Position numbers and translations under genes: made by a program
Shown: in pieces, positions 17,600 to 26,400 of the stretch
How positions within the stretch are numbered: position 1 is the stretch's first letter
How the letters are laid out: every line of letters begins with the position of its first letter
Notes under the pieces: generated by a model
Database searches by the model: none
Told to the model about the DNA's origin: nothing
What the model saw: only the letters and a program-made list of their open reading frames with translations
DNA from: Plectonema cf. radiosum LEGE 06105
GTDB lineage: Bacteria > Cyanobacteriota > Cyanobacteriia > Cyanobacteriales > Nostocaceae
Direction of reading: 5' to 3'
Assembly (NCBI RefSeq): GCF_015207665.1
Contig: NZ_JADEWL010000007.1
Coordinates: 1-64,000 of the forward strand
Length of the DNA: 64,000 nucleotides

Positions 17600-17640
17600 T
17601 TCCCTCTTCCCTCTTCCCTCTTCCCTCTTCCCTCTTCCCT
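17600..17640. repeat. Heptamer tandem repeat TTCCCTC x5-6
   Basis: Uninterrupted copies of a 7-bp pyrimidine unit followed by a run of T. It lies between the nuclease-TPR gene (+) and higA (-), which converge. No gene is in the 230-bp spacer. Confidence 0.9.
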
Positions 17641-17705
17641 TTTTTTACTATTTTTTTAGCATACTAACTACTGATGAGCCTAATTTATTAAGATTTTACT
17701 TCAAA

Positions 17706-18107
17706 CTAATTCTTAGGAAAAAATGCAGCAGGTGAAAGATGGAACATTTCTGCACTTTTTTGAATATGTTCAGCCGTCATTTTTCGTTTCCCTTTGAGTA
17801 CATCAGAAACAATAGACTCAGTTTTAAAAATAGGAATTAAATCTTTTTGTTTCAGCCCTAATTCCACCATTAAAGCTTTGATAAGCTCTATTCCATAAAT
17901 ATCTGGAACTAAGTCTTGTTTTCCTTCGTACTCTTCAATCAACATTCCTAGTAAATATAAATAATCTTCTTCGTCTTCTGTTAGTTTTTCTTTATCGAGC
18001 AAGCTATCAACAATATTTTGAATCTTTACTAAGTCTTCTTCTGACTTTATAGGACGTGGAGGGAAAGATACAAGTAAATTTGTGTAGGTATTTTGTGTGT
18101 ATGACAT
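17706..18107 (-). CDS. higA: HigA-type antitoxin (XRE-family HTH)
   Basis: 133 residues. An acidic N-terminal half is followed by a helix-turn-helix: IKALMVELGLKQKDLIPIF, SIVSDVLKGKRKMTAEHI, then the typical HigA ending FHLSPAAFF. Antitoxins of this class bind the HigB RNase and repress their own operon. It lies 83 bp downstream of higB on the same strand, in the toxin-first order that is characteristic of higBA. Confidence 0.88.
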   Translation of the reverse strand: MSYTQNTYTNLLVSFPPRPIKSEEDLVKIQNIVDSLLDKEKLTEDEEDYLYLLGMLIEEYEGKQDLVPDIYGIELIKALMVELGLKQKDLIPIFKTESIVSDVLKGKRKMTAEHIQKSAEMFHLSPAAFFPKN

Positions 18108-18190
18108 TTGCCATTAATTTATTGTTTTCAGGAGAAAGAAAAATTGTCTAATACAATCTTCTTTCTATTTTAGAATAATGCTAGCTCGTA

Positions 18191-18499
18191 TTAGCTATCA
18201 AACCATTCGTCATTTTTCCATTTATCTTTGTCGTATTCCGCATGAGTCAGGAAGTCACGTATAAATATGATTCCTTTTTGGTAGTCTACATAAACTATTA
18301 ATCTATAATTATTGCCTCCAATATTAAAAACAACGAAGTTTTTAACTTTATCAGGCGAAAAGGGAGAATTTTCTTTTATATCATTAAAATTATTCCAAGT
18401 TTGTGATTTCGCAATTTTTTTCCAGGTTTTTATGCTTGCTTCAGCATCAGAATACTTTTCATAAGCTTCCTTAAGTCTAGTTTCTGAAATAATACGCAT
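18191..18499 (-). CDS. higB: HigB-type mRNA interferase toxin
   Basis: 102 residues matching the HigB_toxin family: MRIISETRLKEAYEKYSDAE, SLKTWK-like IKTWKKIAKSQTW, FNIGGNNYRLIVYVDYQKGI and the C-terminal LTHAEYDKDKWKND. The family cleaves mRNA in a ribosome-dependent or free manner when the antitoxin is lost. First gene of the two-gene operon with higA. Confidence 0.9.
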   Translation of the reverse strand: MRIISETRLKEAYEKYSDAEASIKTWKKIAKSQTWNNFNDIKENSPFSPDKVKNFVVFNIGGNNYRLIVYVDYQKGIIFIRDFLTHAEYDKDKWKNDEWFDS

Positions 18500-18898
18500 T
18501 TATAAAGTTTTTCCTTATTTTTTATAAAAAACATTGTTTAAATTCCTTTTTAAATTAATTGAACTCTAAAGATGACTGTCAGAGGATGTTTAAAAAGTAT
18601 AGTTTTTAGCCCAGCTTTCAGATTATCCCCCCTTCCCCCTTAAAAAAAGGGGGGTTAAAGTTGCCCTTTTTAAGGGGAGCCACTGCTGCACCAAGTTCCC
18701 TGAATGTGCAAGTGGCGTGGATTTAAGGGGATCTGAAAATTTACGAGTTTTATTTACAACTTCTTAAACATCCTCTAAAGATGGTTGCTAGCAATACGAA
18801 TGATTGCGACATGGAATAATCTTAGCAAATTGCGAAGTTTTCAGCAAGTACACAAAATTAGATGTTTTGGATTTTTGAGAATTATCAATTCTCCAACA
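18500..18898. other. Spacer between CHAT gene and higB, mostly a MITE
   Basis: No gene. About half of it is the inverted-repeat element listed at 18581-18776; the rest is AT-rich and contains the higB promoter region. Confidence 0.55.
18581..18776. mobile_element. MITE-like element of 196 bp with terminal inverted repeats
   Basis: The ends are agaggatgtttaaaaagt and its near-exact inverse acttcttaaacatcctct (17 of 18 bp). The interior carries a C-rich/G-rich palindrome (ccccttaaaaaaagggg). An 11-bp direct repeat, ctctaaagatg, occurs at 18564-18574 and 18773-18783 around the element and may mark a target duplication, although it overlaps the right end. No coding sequence. Confidence 0.65.
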
Positions 18899-19969
18899 TC
18901 AAATTGTTAAACCAACCAAACCGAGCAATTTATGCCAATTATCACCCAGCCAAGCGGTAGTTTTACTTAAATGGGGCTGGAGTTTTTCTACCACGGAAGC
19001 AAACCCTTCAGCTTTCTTGGCATATTTCAAAGCTCGGTTTAAGGCTTCACCGACTTCATCTTTATCTGGCTGTGGTTTTTTTATTTCTTCTTGAACATCT
19101 TCAAAAGCATTTTCTATTTTACGACGGTCTGAGGTTTCTAATTTCCCTATTATTTTACGTAAGCTGTTAATTTCTGCTTGGATGTTGACGGTTTCGGGTG
19201 CGGGTAAACTGACTTGTTGATAATTTATATTTGCACTGTCGTAATCTCCTGTTTGAATTGCACTACCAGTAACGCTACCCCCAATGGAAACTGAACGGTT
19301 TTGTCCGCTTTTATTGTCGTTACTTATATGATTGTTCTTATTAGCTTTTACAGGCACCGTCTCTGCTGGATTTTTTGACTTTTGACTTTCGACTTTTGAC
19401 TTTTGATAACTTCGTCGTCGAATTTTAATTTCTGGGGTTGCATATTCGGGAATTCCCTGTAAATCAATGGCAGCACAACCCATTTGAAAACAATCTTGGT
19501 AATCTCTCTCGCTAAATAAAGCAGTATAAAATCCAACACTAAATTTAATCGCGGCTTTATCGCCAATGGCTTTATTCATCCCCACCACGCAATCAATATG
19601 TTGGTGAATTGCAGCGGCTTGTTCTTTGCTATAGCAAGCGTTGAGTACAACACATTCAACCTGTTCTTGAAATAAATCAAATAGTTTTGCTAAAGATTGG
19701 GTACTGACAAGTTGTTGGTGTCCAAAATTATCTTCCAAGATTAATCCATCAGTACCAGTACCATGTCCGGAAAAGTGAACAATTGTCGGTTGATGGTGAG
19801 ATAAAAAGCGGGTTAAATCGTCAACTTGTGCGGCTGATTCAGTGATGATTTGAAATTCGTCTCGATGGGGAGATAGTTGGAGTGTTTTTTTGATTTCCCG
19901 CACTTCTTCATCTAAGCGGAGGTTGCTTGTGTTTTTGGGGTTAGAAGAGAGGATGAGGATTTTTTTCAT
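18899..19969 (-). CDS. CHAT-domain (caspase-like) protein
   Basis: 356 residues. Residues 1-180 form a CHAT peptidase-like domain: start KKILILSSNP, catalytic His69 in HFSGHG, catalytic Cys112 in LNACYS, with the expected GLILED strand between them. A linker at about 188-199 is encoded by a heptamer repeat. Residues 224-242 (NRSVSIGGSVTGSAIQTGD) closely match residues 5-23 of the STAND protein encoded 0.4 kb away. A helical C-terminal region (about 260-356) resembles a small effector-associated domain. CHAT proteases are typical effectors of NTPase-controlled conflict systems, so this is probably the effector of the neighbouring STAND protein. Confidence 0.85.
   Translation of the reverse strand: MKKILILSSNPKNTSNLRLDEEVREIKKTLQLSPHRDEFQIITESAAQVDDLTRFLSHHQPTIVHFSGHGTGTDGLILEDNFGHQQLVSTQSLAKLFDLFQEQVECVVLNACYSKEQAAAIHQHIDCVVGMNKAIGDKAAIKFSVGFYTALFSERDYQDCFQMGCAAIDLQGIPEYATPEIKIRRRSYQKSKVESQKSKNPAETVPVKANKNNHISNDNKSGQNRSVSIGGSVTGSAIQTGDYDSANINYQQVSLPAPETVNIQAEINSLRKIIGKLETSDRRKIENAFEDVQEEIKKPQPDKDEVGEALNRALKYAKKAEGFASVVEKLQPHLSKTTAWLGDNWHKLLGLVGLTI
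19373..19407. repeat. Heptamer repeat TTTGACT inside the CHAT gene
   Basis: Four to five imperfect 7-bp units encode the linker YQKSKVESQKSK (residues 188-199). The length keeps the CHAT frame open. Confidence 0.8.
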
Positions 19970-19989
19970 GGTGGTATTTTTTATTTCAA

Positions 19990-20080
19990 AATGTCATTGC
20001 GAGGGAAGCGAAGCAATCGCAGCACTTTGCGGTTGCATGGTTCCGCTATCTGCCTTCGGACAATGTACAATTAATTTTGC
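19990..20080. repeat. Interspersed repeat remnants upstream of the CHAT gene
   Basis: The segment cattgcgagggaagcgaagc is a hairpin-forming repeat type common in cyanobacterial genomes. The end, cttcgga...aattaattttgc (to 20080), matches the right end of the 575-706 element. Confidence 0.5.
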
Positions 20081-20122
20081 ACGACTACTTAATAAAGATG
20101 AACCAAGCTATTAAACCCAAAA

Positions 20123-20365
20123 ATGCAACAAATTGGTAGCAACGAATTACCCGAAAATCTCCAGAAATTATTTACAGAAGTACAACGTACTAAAACACCC
20201 TTAACTGTTATCCATGAGGGCAAACCATTAGTAATTATATCTCCTGCGACAACTCAACCCAAACGTGCAACTTTTGGAGTAATGAAAGGAAGTGGGGAAA
20301 TTTTAGGAGATTTAATAACTCCGGCAGTTTCCCTTAGTACCTGGGAAGTGCTTCAGTATAGATAG
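20123..20365 (+). CDS. Phd/YefM-like antitoxin, no toxin partner seen
   Basis: 80 residues: LPENLQKLFTEVQRTKTPLTVIHEGKPLVIISP is the DNA-binding antitoxin fold, and FGVMKGSGEILGDLITP with a terminal WEVLQ is the toxin-binding tail common in cyanobacterial VapB/Phd-type antitoxins. Normally a PIN-domain toxin follows within a few bases; here the next gene is on the opposite strand and ends 9 bp away. It lies alone on the plus strand between the CHAT and STAND genes. It could be a solitary antitoxin or the survivor of a deleted pair. Confidence 0.75.
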   Translation: MQQIGSNELPENLQKLFTEVQRTKTPLTVIHEGKPLVIISPATTQPKRATFGVMKGSGEILGDLITPAVSLSTWEVLQYR

Positions 20366-20373
20366 AATTTTTC

Positions 20374-22056
20374 TCAGCACCTTCGATCTTCTGTTGGAGT
20401 TTTTGTTTGGATGGTCTCTTTTTTCATTTGCTTTATCACTGATTTATAGCATTGTCTTTGTTTTTCTGCTTGCTGCCATTGCCACCAAGAAAACCAAAGA
20501 CTCAAGGCTAAGACCAAACCCACGGTCAGTCCTAAAATAGTCCCAAATCTTGCACGTTCCCGTTGGTTTTGTTCCCTATCTCTCTGTATTATACTTTTCT
20601 TAATAAACTCTTGCTCAGCTTGAGCAAGGTCATCTTGACGCTGTTTGAGCTTTTCTTCCGCCTCCGCCAACGCTGCACCCCGCAACAATGCCCCTTCATC
20701 CCCTTGCGTCTCTTCCCATTGATGTATTCGAGAACGCAGTCCCTCTTGCCAAGCCCGAAAACTCCTGTCTGTGTCCATCCATTGCCGTAATTCACCCCAG
20801 TTACGAATCAATGCCTCATGGACAACCTCTACTGTCTCTTGATTATCAGCATTACGACTTGTTACCACTAATCGCGCATCCGCTAACTGGTTTACTAATC
20901 CCCAGCTTGCTTGACTCAATTCGGCTTTAGTTGCCAATCGTCGCGTATCTTCTGTACCTTCTCCTGGACGGACTAATTGGATAAAAATTCGCTGTACCTG
21001 TTCTTGCTCAGTTTTACTCAATTTACGATAATTTTCATCAGCATGACGAGCCAAGGCACCTTGTACTTCACCAATTTCCTTATAAGCTGCATGAGTTAAC
21101 TGTTTACCTCTTCGCCGTTTCCACAATTCCGTTAATGCGAACTCCAAAAGAGGTAAATTTCCCGGTTCATCTTCCACGTCTTTCAAAATGCGTTCCACCA
21201 GTCCTCCTTCAAAACCTACTCCCAATTTTTCAGCAGGCTTTTCAATTACCTGTGTAAGTTCCTCACGGTTCATTGGTCCGAGCTTAATGTCAGCATTTTG
21301 TAATACATCTGCAAATGGACGATAGGAGAGGGCATTTCCCAAAAAATCTGCCCGCATTGTTGCAGCTAGCACATGATTATATTGGCATTGAGCAGAGCAA
21401 GATTGAAAGCTGGCTAATAAAGTATCTAGAAAACTATGACGAATCTTATTATCCGCGCATAAAGTATAAATTTCTTCAAATTGGTCTGCAATCAACAACA
21501 CCCGATGATTGGGATGCTGGCGCTGGATATGGGAAAGTATATTAGGAAGAGTGATATCACCATTCCCCAAGGATTTTGCTAGCTTGCTAGTTTGAACTAT
21601 CTGTGTAGTAGAATCGCCAGATGTATAAAGTGGAACTAACGCCTCAGCTAAGGCATAAAAAGGGTCAGAACCTGGACGAAAATGAGTAAATAACCAATGA
21701 CCTTCATTTTGTAGTTTTGGCACTAATCCAGCCAACACCACCGAAGATTTTCCACTTCCCGACGCACCCAACACGGGTATAAAGTTACGGTTTTGAGTTG
21801 CAACAAATAGTTCTTGTACAAATACCTCACGTCCAAAGAAAACATCCGCATCATCGGGACCAAAGTGAAACAAACCCCGATAAGGGCAAAGGAGATTGTC
21901 ATCAGCAGCATTAGTAGATTCAACAGGTATTACTGTTGTCTGTTCGCGGTAATAGTAATTGGTGATGGTAATAGTCGCAGTATTCCCATCACCAGTTTGA
22001 ATAGCGCTACTATCAGCACTACCCCCAAGGCTGGCGCTGCGATTTTCTTCTGTCAT
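20374..22056 (-). CDS. STAND-family NTPase (nSTAND1-type) with a C-terminal membrane helix
   Basis: 560 residues. The N terminus (5-23, NRSASLGGSADSSAIQTGD) shares a motif with the CHAT protein. CPYRGLFHFGPDDADVFFGRE leads into the NTPase: Walker A GASGSGKSS at 97-105, Walker B VLLIADQFEE at 186-195, then the nSTAND helical region with FALTELWKRR and VVHEALIRNW. A membrane helix lies at about 504-525 (GTILGLTVGLVLALSLWF). Relatives usually continue into a WD40 beta-propeller sensor; here the protein stops about 35 residues after the helix with an unrelated basic tail, so the sensor seems to be missing. Its role is probably a signal-gated switch for the CHAT protein; this is inferred. Confidence 0.85.
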   Translation of the reverse strand: MTEENRSASLGGSADSSAIQTGDGNTATITITNYYYREQTTVIPVESTNAADDNLLCPYRGLFHFGPDDADVFFGREVFVQELFVATQNRNFIPVLGASGSGKSSVVLAGLVPKLQNEGHWLFTHFRPGSDPFYALAEALVPLYTSGDSTTQIVQTSKLAKSLGNGDITLPNILSHIQRQHPNHRVLLIADQFEEIYTLCADNKIRHSFLDTLLASFQSCSAQCQYNHVLAATMRADFLGNALSYRPFADVLQNADIKLGPMNREELTQVIEKPAEKLGVGFEGGLVERILKDVEDEPGNLPLLEFALTELWKRRRGKQLTHAAYKEIGEVQGALARHADENYRKLSKTEQEQVQRIFIQLVRPGEGTEDTRRLATKAELSQASWGLVNQLADARLVVTSRNADNQETVEVVHEALIRNWGELRQWMDTDRSFRAWQEGLRSRIHQWEETQGDEGALLRGAALAEAEEKLKQRQDDLAQAEQEFIKKSIIQRDREQNQRERARFGTILGLTVGLVLALSLWFSWWQWQQAEKQRQCYKSVIKQMKKETIQTKTPTEDRRC

Positions 22057-22449
22057 CCTTGTCTCATTTATGAGTTCTGTACTGCTGGTACAGGTTTAAT
22101 CCGTCATACTAATATATAGGTGACAGTAAAAACAGCATATGCATTTAAATGAGTAAAGTTTAGTATATGGGATTACTCTGCAATAATTCTTTACTATAGT
22201 TGTAGTTGTAGGTTGGGTTAGACGCACGAAAAGATAATGATTAACCTTATAATTTATATCGCGTCGTAACCCAACATAAATTTTTGGATGAAGCGCGTTG
22301 TTTTGTTAGGTATTTTATATTGTTTTTAGTTGAATCATTTGGTTTAATCTCTAGATTATGTTGGGCTTCACTACGTTCAACCCAACCTACAATATTACAT
22401 TGACTACTAAAAAAAATAGGAGCCAGAAATAACTCCTAACTCCTAACTC
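22057..22449. other. Spacer with an inverted-repeat element
   Basis: No gene. It contains the STAND promoter region, the 187-bp inverted-repeat element at 22206-22392 and the heptamer run at 22431-22452. Confidence 0.55.
22206..22392. repeat. Inverted-repeat element, 187 bp (GTAGGTTGGGTT family)
   Basis: Exact 14-bp inverted repeats, ttgtaggttgggtt (22206-22219) and aacccaacctacaa (22379-22392), bound an AT-rich interior that holds internal gtaacccaaca and gttgggcttc copies. It has no coding capacity. It looks like the dispersed GTTGGGTT repeat type common in filamentous cyanobacteria. Confidence 0.7.
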
Positions 22450-22452
22450 CTA
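22431..22452. repeat. Heptamer tandem repeat AACTCCT reaching the PRC-barrel stop codon
   Basis: Three 7-bp units; the last bases form the TAG stop of the minus-strand gene ending at 22450. Confidence 0.8.
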
Positions 22453-23430
22453 ATATCCGCCTTCTTCTTCATATTCTGGTTGTTTTTCTTTAACTTTCTT
22501 GGGAATAATAATTGGTTTTGGTGCTTCCTCTTCTTCCCAAGCGTCTTTTTCTAAGTCGTCGTCGTAGGTTTCGTAGTCTTCGTATGCAGCAGTTGGGTAA
22601 GGCTGGGGTGATGGTGTTTGATACCTATCTTTACCCGTTGCTTCGCTCCAGTTGTCGTCTGGCTCTTCCTCGTAGCGGACGGTTTCTTCGTAAGGACGTG
22701 CTTCCATTGCGCGACGACGGGGAGCTTCCTCATAAGTGTCGTCTTCTGTCCAAACTTCTTCTGCTACGGGTTCTGGACGACGGACTCTGGGCTGCGGTGC
22801 TTCTAAAGGTACTCCCGATGGTAGTTGATTGGATGGTGCTATGGTACGAGGAGCAACGTTGTAACCTTCTTCTTCGCGCTCCCAAGGTGCTTTGCCGATA
22901 CCCAAACGTTCTAGTATACCAACGCTCAATTGAGTTACTCGTTCTTCTGCCCCTTCAAATACTATCAGTCGATTCGGACCGACGCTGACTACTTCGTCCA
23001 TTGATAGTTCGTAGGTGCTGAGAACTTGTTCAGGTATTTGGGGTAATCCTAAAGAAGCAATGACTATAGATTTTATGCTACCGTTAAGACCGTCAAATTT
23101 AAAGCCGCGTACTCTACCCAACACTTCCCCAGCTTCGGTAATTACTTCCCAGTTAACGAGGTTACTGTAAAGTTGGGTGTCTATATCTTCGATTACGTCT
23201 TCGTTGCCAACCAAAATCACGTCACCGATTTGGTCAACGCTGCCTAAATACATATACCGTGGTATTCCAGAAACGGAGATCAGGCTGTCTCGTAAACCAA
23301 GTGCCACAACCTCTCGTCTATCAATATCAACCCACAACTGATTGACAATACCAAGTCTTCTCCCGTTGTCGCGGGTGATGACTTGGGTGTTTAAAATGTC
23401 CGAGCGCCGAATAATTTGTTCAGAGGTCAT
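22450..23430 (-). CDS. PRC-barrel domain protein with an acidic C-terminal tail
   Basis: 326 residues. Two PRC-barrel domains are visible at about residues 3-75 (VITRDNGRRLGIVNQLWVD) and 90-165 (VNWEVITEAGEVLGRVRGFK), followed by a long, disordered, Glu/Pro/Arg/Tyr-rich tail (about 200-326). PRC barrels are beta-barrel adaptors found in photosynthetic reaction centres and RNA-processing proteins. This cyanobacterial protein has no assigned function. It is 59 bp downstream of smc on the same strand and probably co-transcribed with it. Confidence 0.85.
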   Translation of the reverse strand: MTSEQIIRRSDILNTQVITRDNGRRLGIVNQLWVDIDRREVVALGLRDSLISVSGIPRYMYLGSVDQIGDVILVGNEDVIEDIDTQLYSNLVNWEVITEAGEVLGRVRGFKFDGLNGSIKSIVIASLGLPQIPEQVLSTYELSMDEVVSVGPNRLIVFEGAEERVTQLSVGILERLGIGKAPWEREEEGYNVAPRTIAPSNQLPSGVPLEAPQPRVRRPEPVAEEVWTEDDTYEEAPRRRAMEARPYEETVRYEEEPDDNWSEATGKDRYQTPSPQPYPTAAYEDYETYDDDLEKDAWEEEEAPKPIIIPKKVKEKQPEYEEEGGY

Positions 23431-23489
23431 TTTATACCGAGTCCCGATCTCGAATCCGGTTTATCTATACACTATTATTAACAGATCGA

Positions 23490-26400
23490 TCAAGCAGATG
23501 TATTGTCGGTTTTTAACTTAATCCCTAAAACTTGTGTATAAGCTCCTCGGGCTTGGGTTACTCCGATTGTACGTTCGGCTGATTCTATCATTGGGCGACG
23601 CAAGCTTACAACTATAAATTGTGCTTGTTGTGCCTGTTGCTTAATCATTTTAGCTAATCGTTCTACGTTTGCCCCATCTAAAAACATATCTACTTCATCA
23701 AATGCGTAAAATGGCGATGGACGATACCTTTGCAGGGCGAAAATAAAGCTTAATGCTGTTAATGATTTTTCTCCCCCTGACATGGATGCTAAGCGCTGTA
23801 CGGGCTTTCCTTTGGGGTGTGCGACTAAGTTTAAGCCGCTGTTAAATGGATCTTCGGGATTATCTAATTGTAAGTAACCGTCACCGTCGGAAAGTACGGC
23901 GAAAATTGATTGAAAGTTCTCATTTACTGCGTCAAATGCTTCTTTAAAAGCTCTTTGTCGTAAGGTAGTAAAGTTTTCAATTCTTAATAATAATTCGGTT
24001 CGTTCTGCTTCTAATGTTTCGAGTTTTTCGCTGAGTTCTGCTAAACGTTGTTGAGTGCGATCGTATTGTTCTAAAGCTAACATATTGACTGGTTCCATCG
24101 CTTGTAGACGTTTGGCAAGGGATTTTAATTCTTTTTGGAGTTCTTCTAAATCGACTTTTTCTGGTACTTCCGGTAAAGGATTGGGTAATTCTCCGGAAAT
24201 TATTTGTAATTCTGCTAACACCCGGTCTAATTCTTCACGACGGTTTTGTTGGCTTTCTTGCAGTTTTTGCACTTCCCATTCCAACTGTTGTTGACGTAAT
24301 AATAACTGTCGCAATTGTGCTTCTACTGCATCGCGTTTTTGTTTTTCTTCACCTAAATTGGCTTCCATTTCCTGGATGCGTTGACGAGTTTCGGCTAGTA
24401 CTGCGATTAATGTTGTTTCTTGTTCTTTAAGATTATTAATTTGATTTTGCTGATTTACTTGCTGTTGTTGGTATTCTTCAACTCGTCGTGTTGCATCAGT
24501 AATTTTTTCTTGCAATACTTGCTGTTGAACTTCGAGATTTTTTAACTTTTCTGTTTGTTCTCTCAAAGCTGCATCTTGCTGCTGTAACAGAATTTCTTGA
24601 CTTTTAATTGTGGCTTGAATTTGCTGCCATTCGCTTGGGGTTTGGGATTCTTCTAACTGGGCTAATTCCTGACGTAATTGTTGTAATTGTTGCTCTTGTG
24701 TCGGTAATTCCCTTTCTAATATTTCCAAACGTGATTGAGCGGTATTTAAACGTTCTGTATTCTGTGATAGTTGATTTTTGGCATCTTCTACCCGTTTAGT
24801 TAAATTCTTGACTTCTGTTTTTAACTGTTCTCCTCGCAACTGCTGTTCTCTTTTTCCTTGTCGGGTTTCAGTAAGTTGGGCAGATAATTCTTTTGTTCTT
24901 TTTTCAAGAGTATTGATTGCTTCCGTACAACGTTGCAAAACTCGCTCGATTTCTACCAAACGGTTTCTTAAAGCTTTCACTTCCTCAGATTCCGTCGTCT
25001 CTACAGTACCAAAACGTAACGTCGATCGCTGTGTAATGCTACCACCAGTCATAGCACCGCTGGTTTCTAATAATTCCCCTTCTAAAGTTACAATCCGAAA
25101 TTGTCCCAAATGGTTTCTGGCTTGATTCACGGTTTCAAAAACCACCGTATTCCCGAAAACATAAGCAAATACATCATCGTAACGGGGTTCGCAATCAATT
25201 AAATTTACAGCATAATCGATAAAACCATTTGCGTGACGCAGGTTAGCAGCTTCCGAAATACGCGGCGAGCGAATTTTATTCAAAGGTAGAAAAGTGGCTC
25301 TCCCGGCGCGTTTTTGCTTGAGTAATTGAATCCCAGCCGCACCAACGCTGTCATCTTCTACCACAATATGTCCCAAACGTCCACCGGCGGCAATTTCTAA
25401 TGCTAACTGAAAATTCGGCTCTACCCTTCCTAATTGCGCCACCAAACCGCACACACCGCTTAATCCTGATTGTAAAATAATCTGACTTGCATGGGTTCCC
25501 TGAGCTTCCTGTTGTGCTTGGGCTTGGGCTTCTAATTTATCAAGAGTTCGCTGTTTATCTCTTTGTTCTTGTAACAACCGCTTTTGAGTTTGCTGCTGAA
25601 TTTGTAATTCCTGTTCGGTTGCGGCTAAATTTTCCGCTAAATCTTGAATTGGTGTGACGGTGGAATTAGAATCGGCTTCAAGTTGATTTAACTGGGTTTG
25701 TTTTTCAGCTAATTGCGGCTCTAAATTTTGCACTAACTCAGTTTGTTCTTGAATTTGAGCGAGTAACTGACTATTCCTTTCCCGTAACTGCGCTCTTTCG
25801 GTGCGTTGGGGTTCTAAAGTTTGCAGTACAGTTTCAATTTGACGGTTTAAATTTGTCTGCTGTACTACCCAAGCTTCGGATGCAGAAGCAATATTTGTGG
25901 CAGCTTCGCGAGATTTTTCTAAATTTTGACCTATTGACTCGCGCTCTTGTTGTAAGGATGCGGTATTTTGCGTTTCTGCATCTTTCTGCTGCGCGTATTG
26001 TGTCAGAGAATTCTGATATTGCTGAATTTCCTGCTGAGTTTGGGTTGTTTTGACAACAGCTTCCGTAAGAGACGTTTGTAATTCCCGTTGACGACGCTGA
26101 ACTTGCTTGTATTCTGCATCTTGAGTTGCTAGCTGCGACTGTACCGTTAAAAGTTCTTCTTCACCCAAAGCTTTGACATGAGCATTTAATTGCTCAAGCT
26201 CTTGGTTTTTTTGCTCAATATTGCTGTTCACCACACCCAACTGCTGGGTATTTTCTGAAAAATGGCGATCGCCATCTTGAATTTGCTGGGATAATCGTTC
26301 CTGATGTCCTTGTAAAGTCCGCCATGATAGGACAACTTCCCATTTCTGCTTTTCTAGAAATTCGGTTCGCAATCGTTGATATTTCTCGGCTTTGGCTTTA

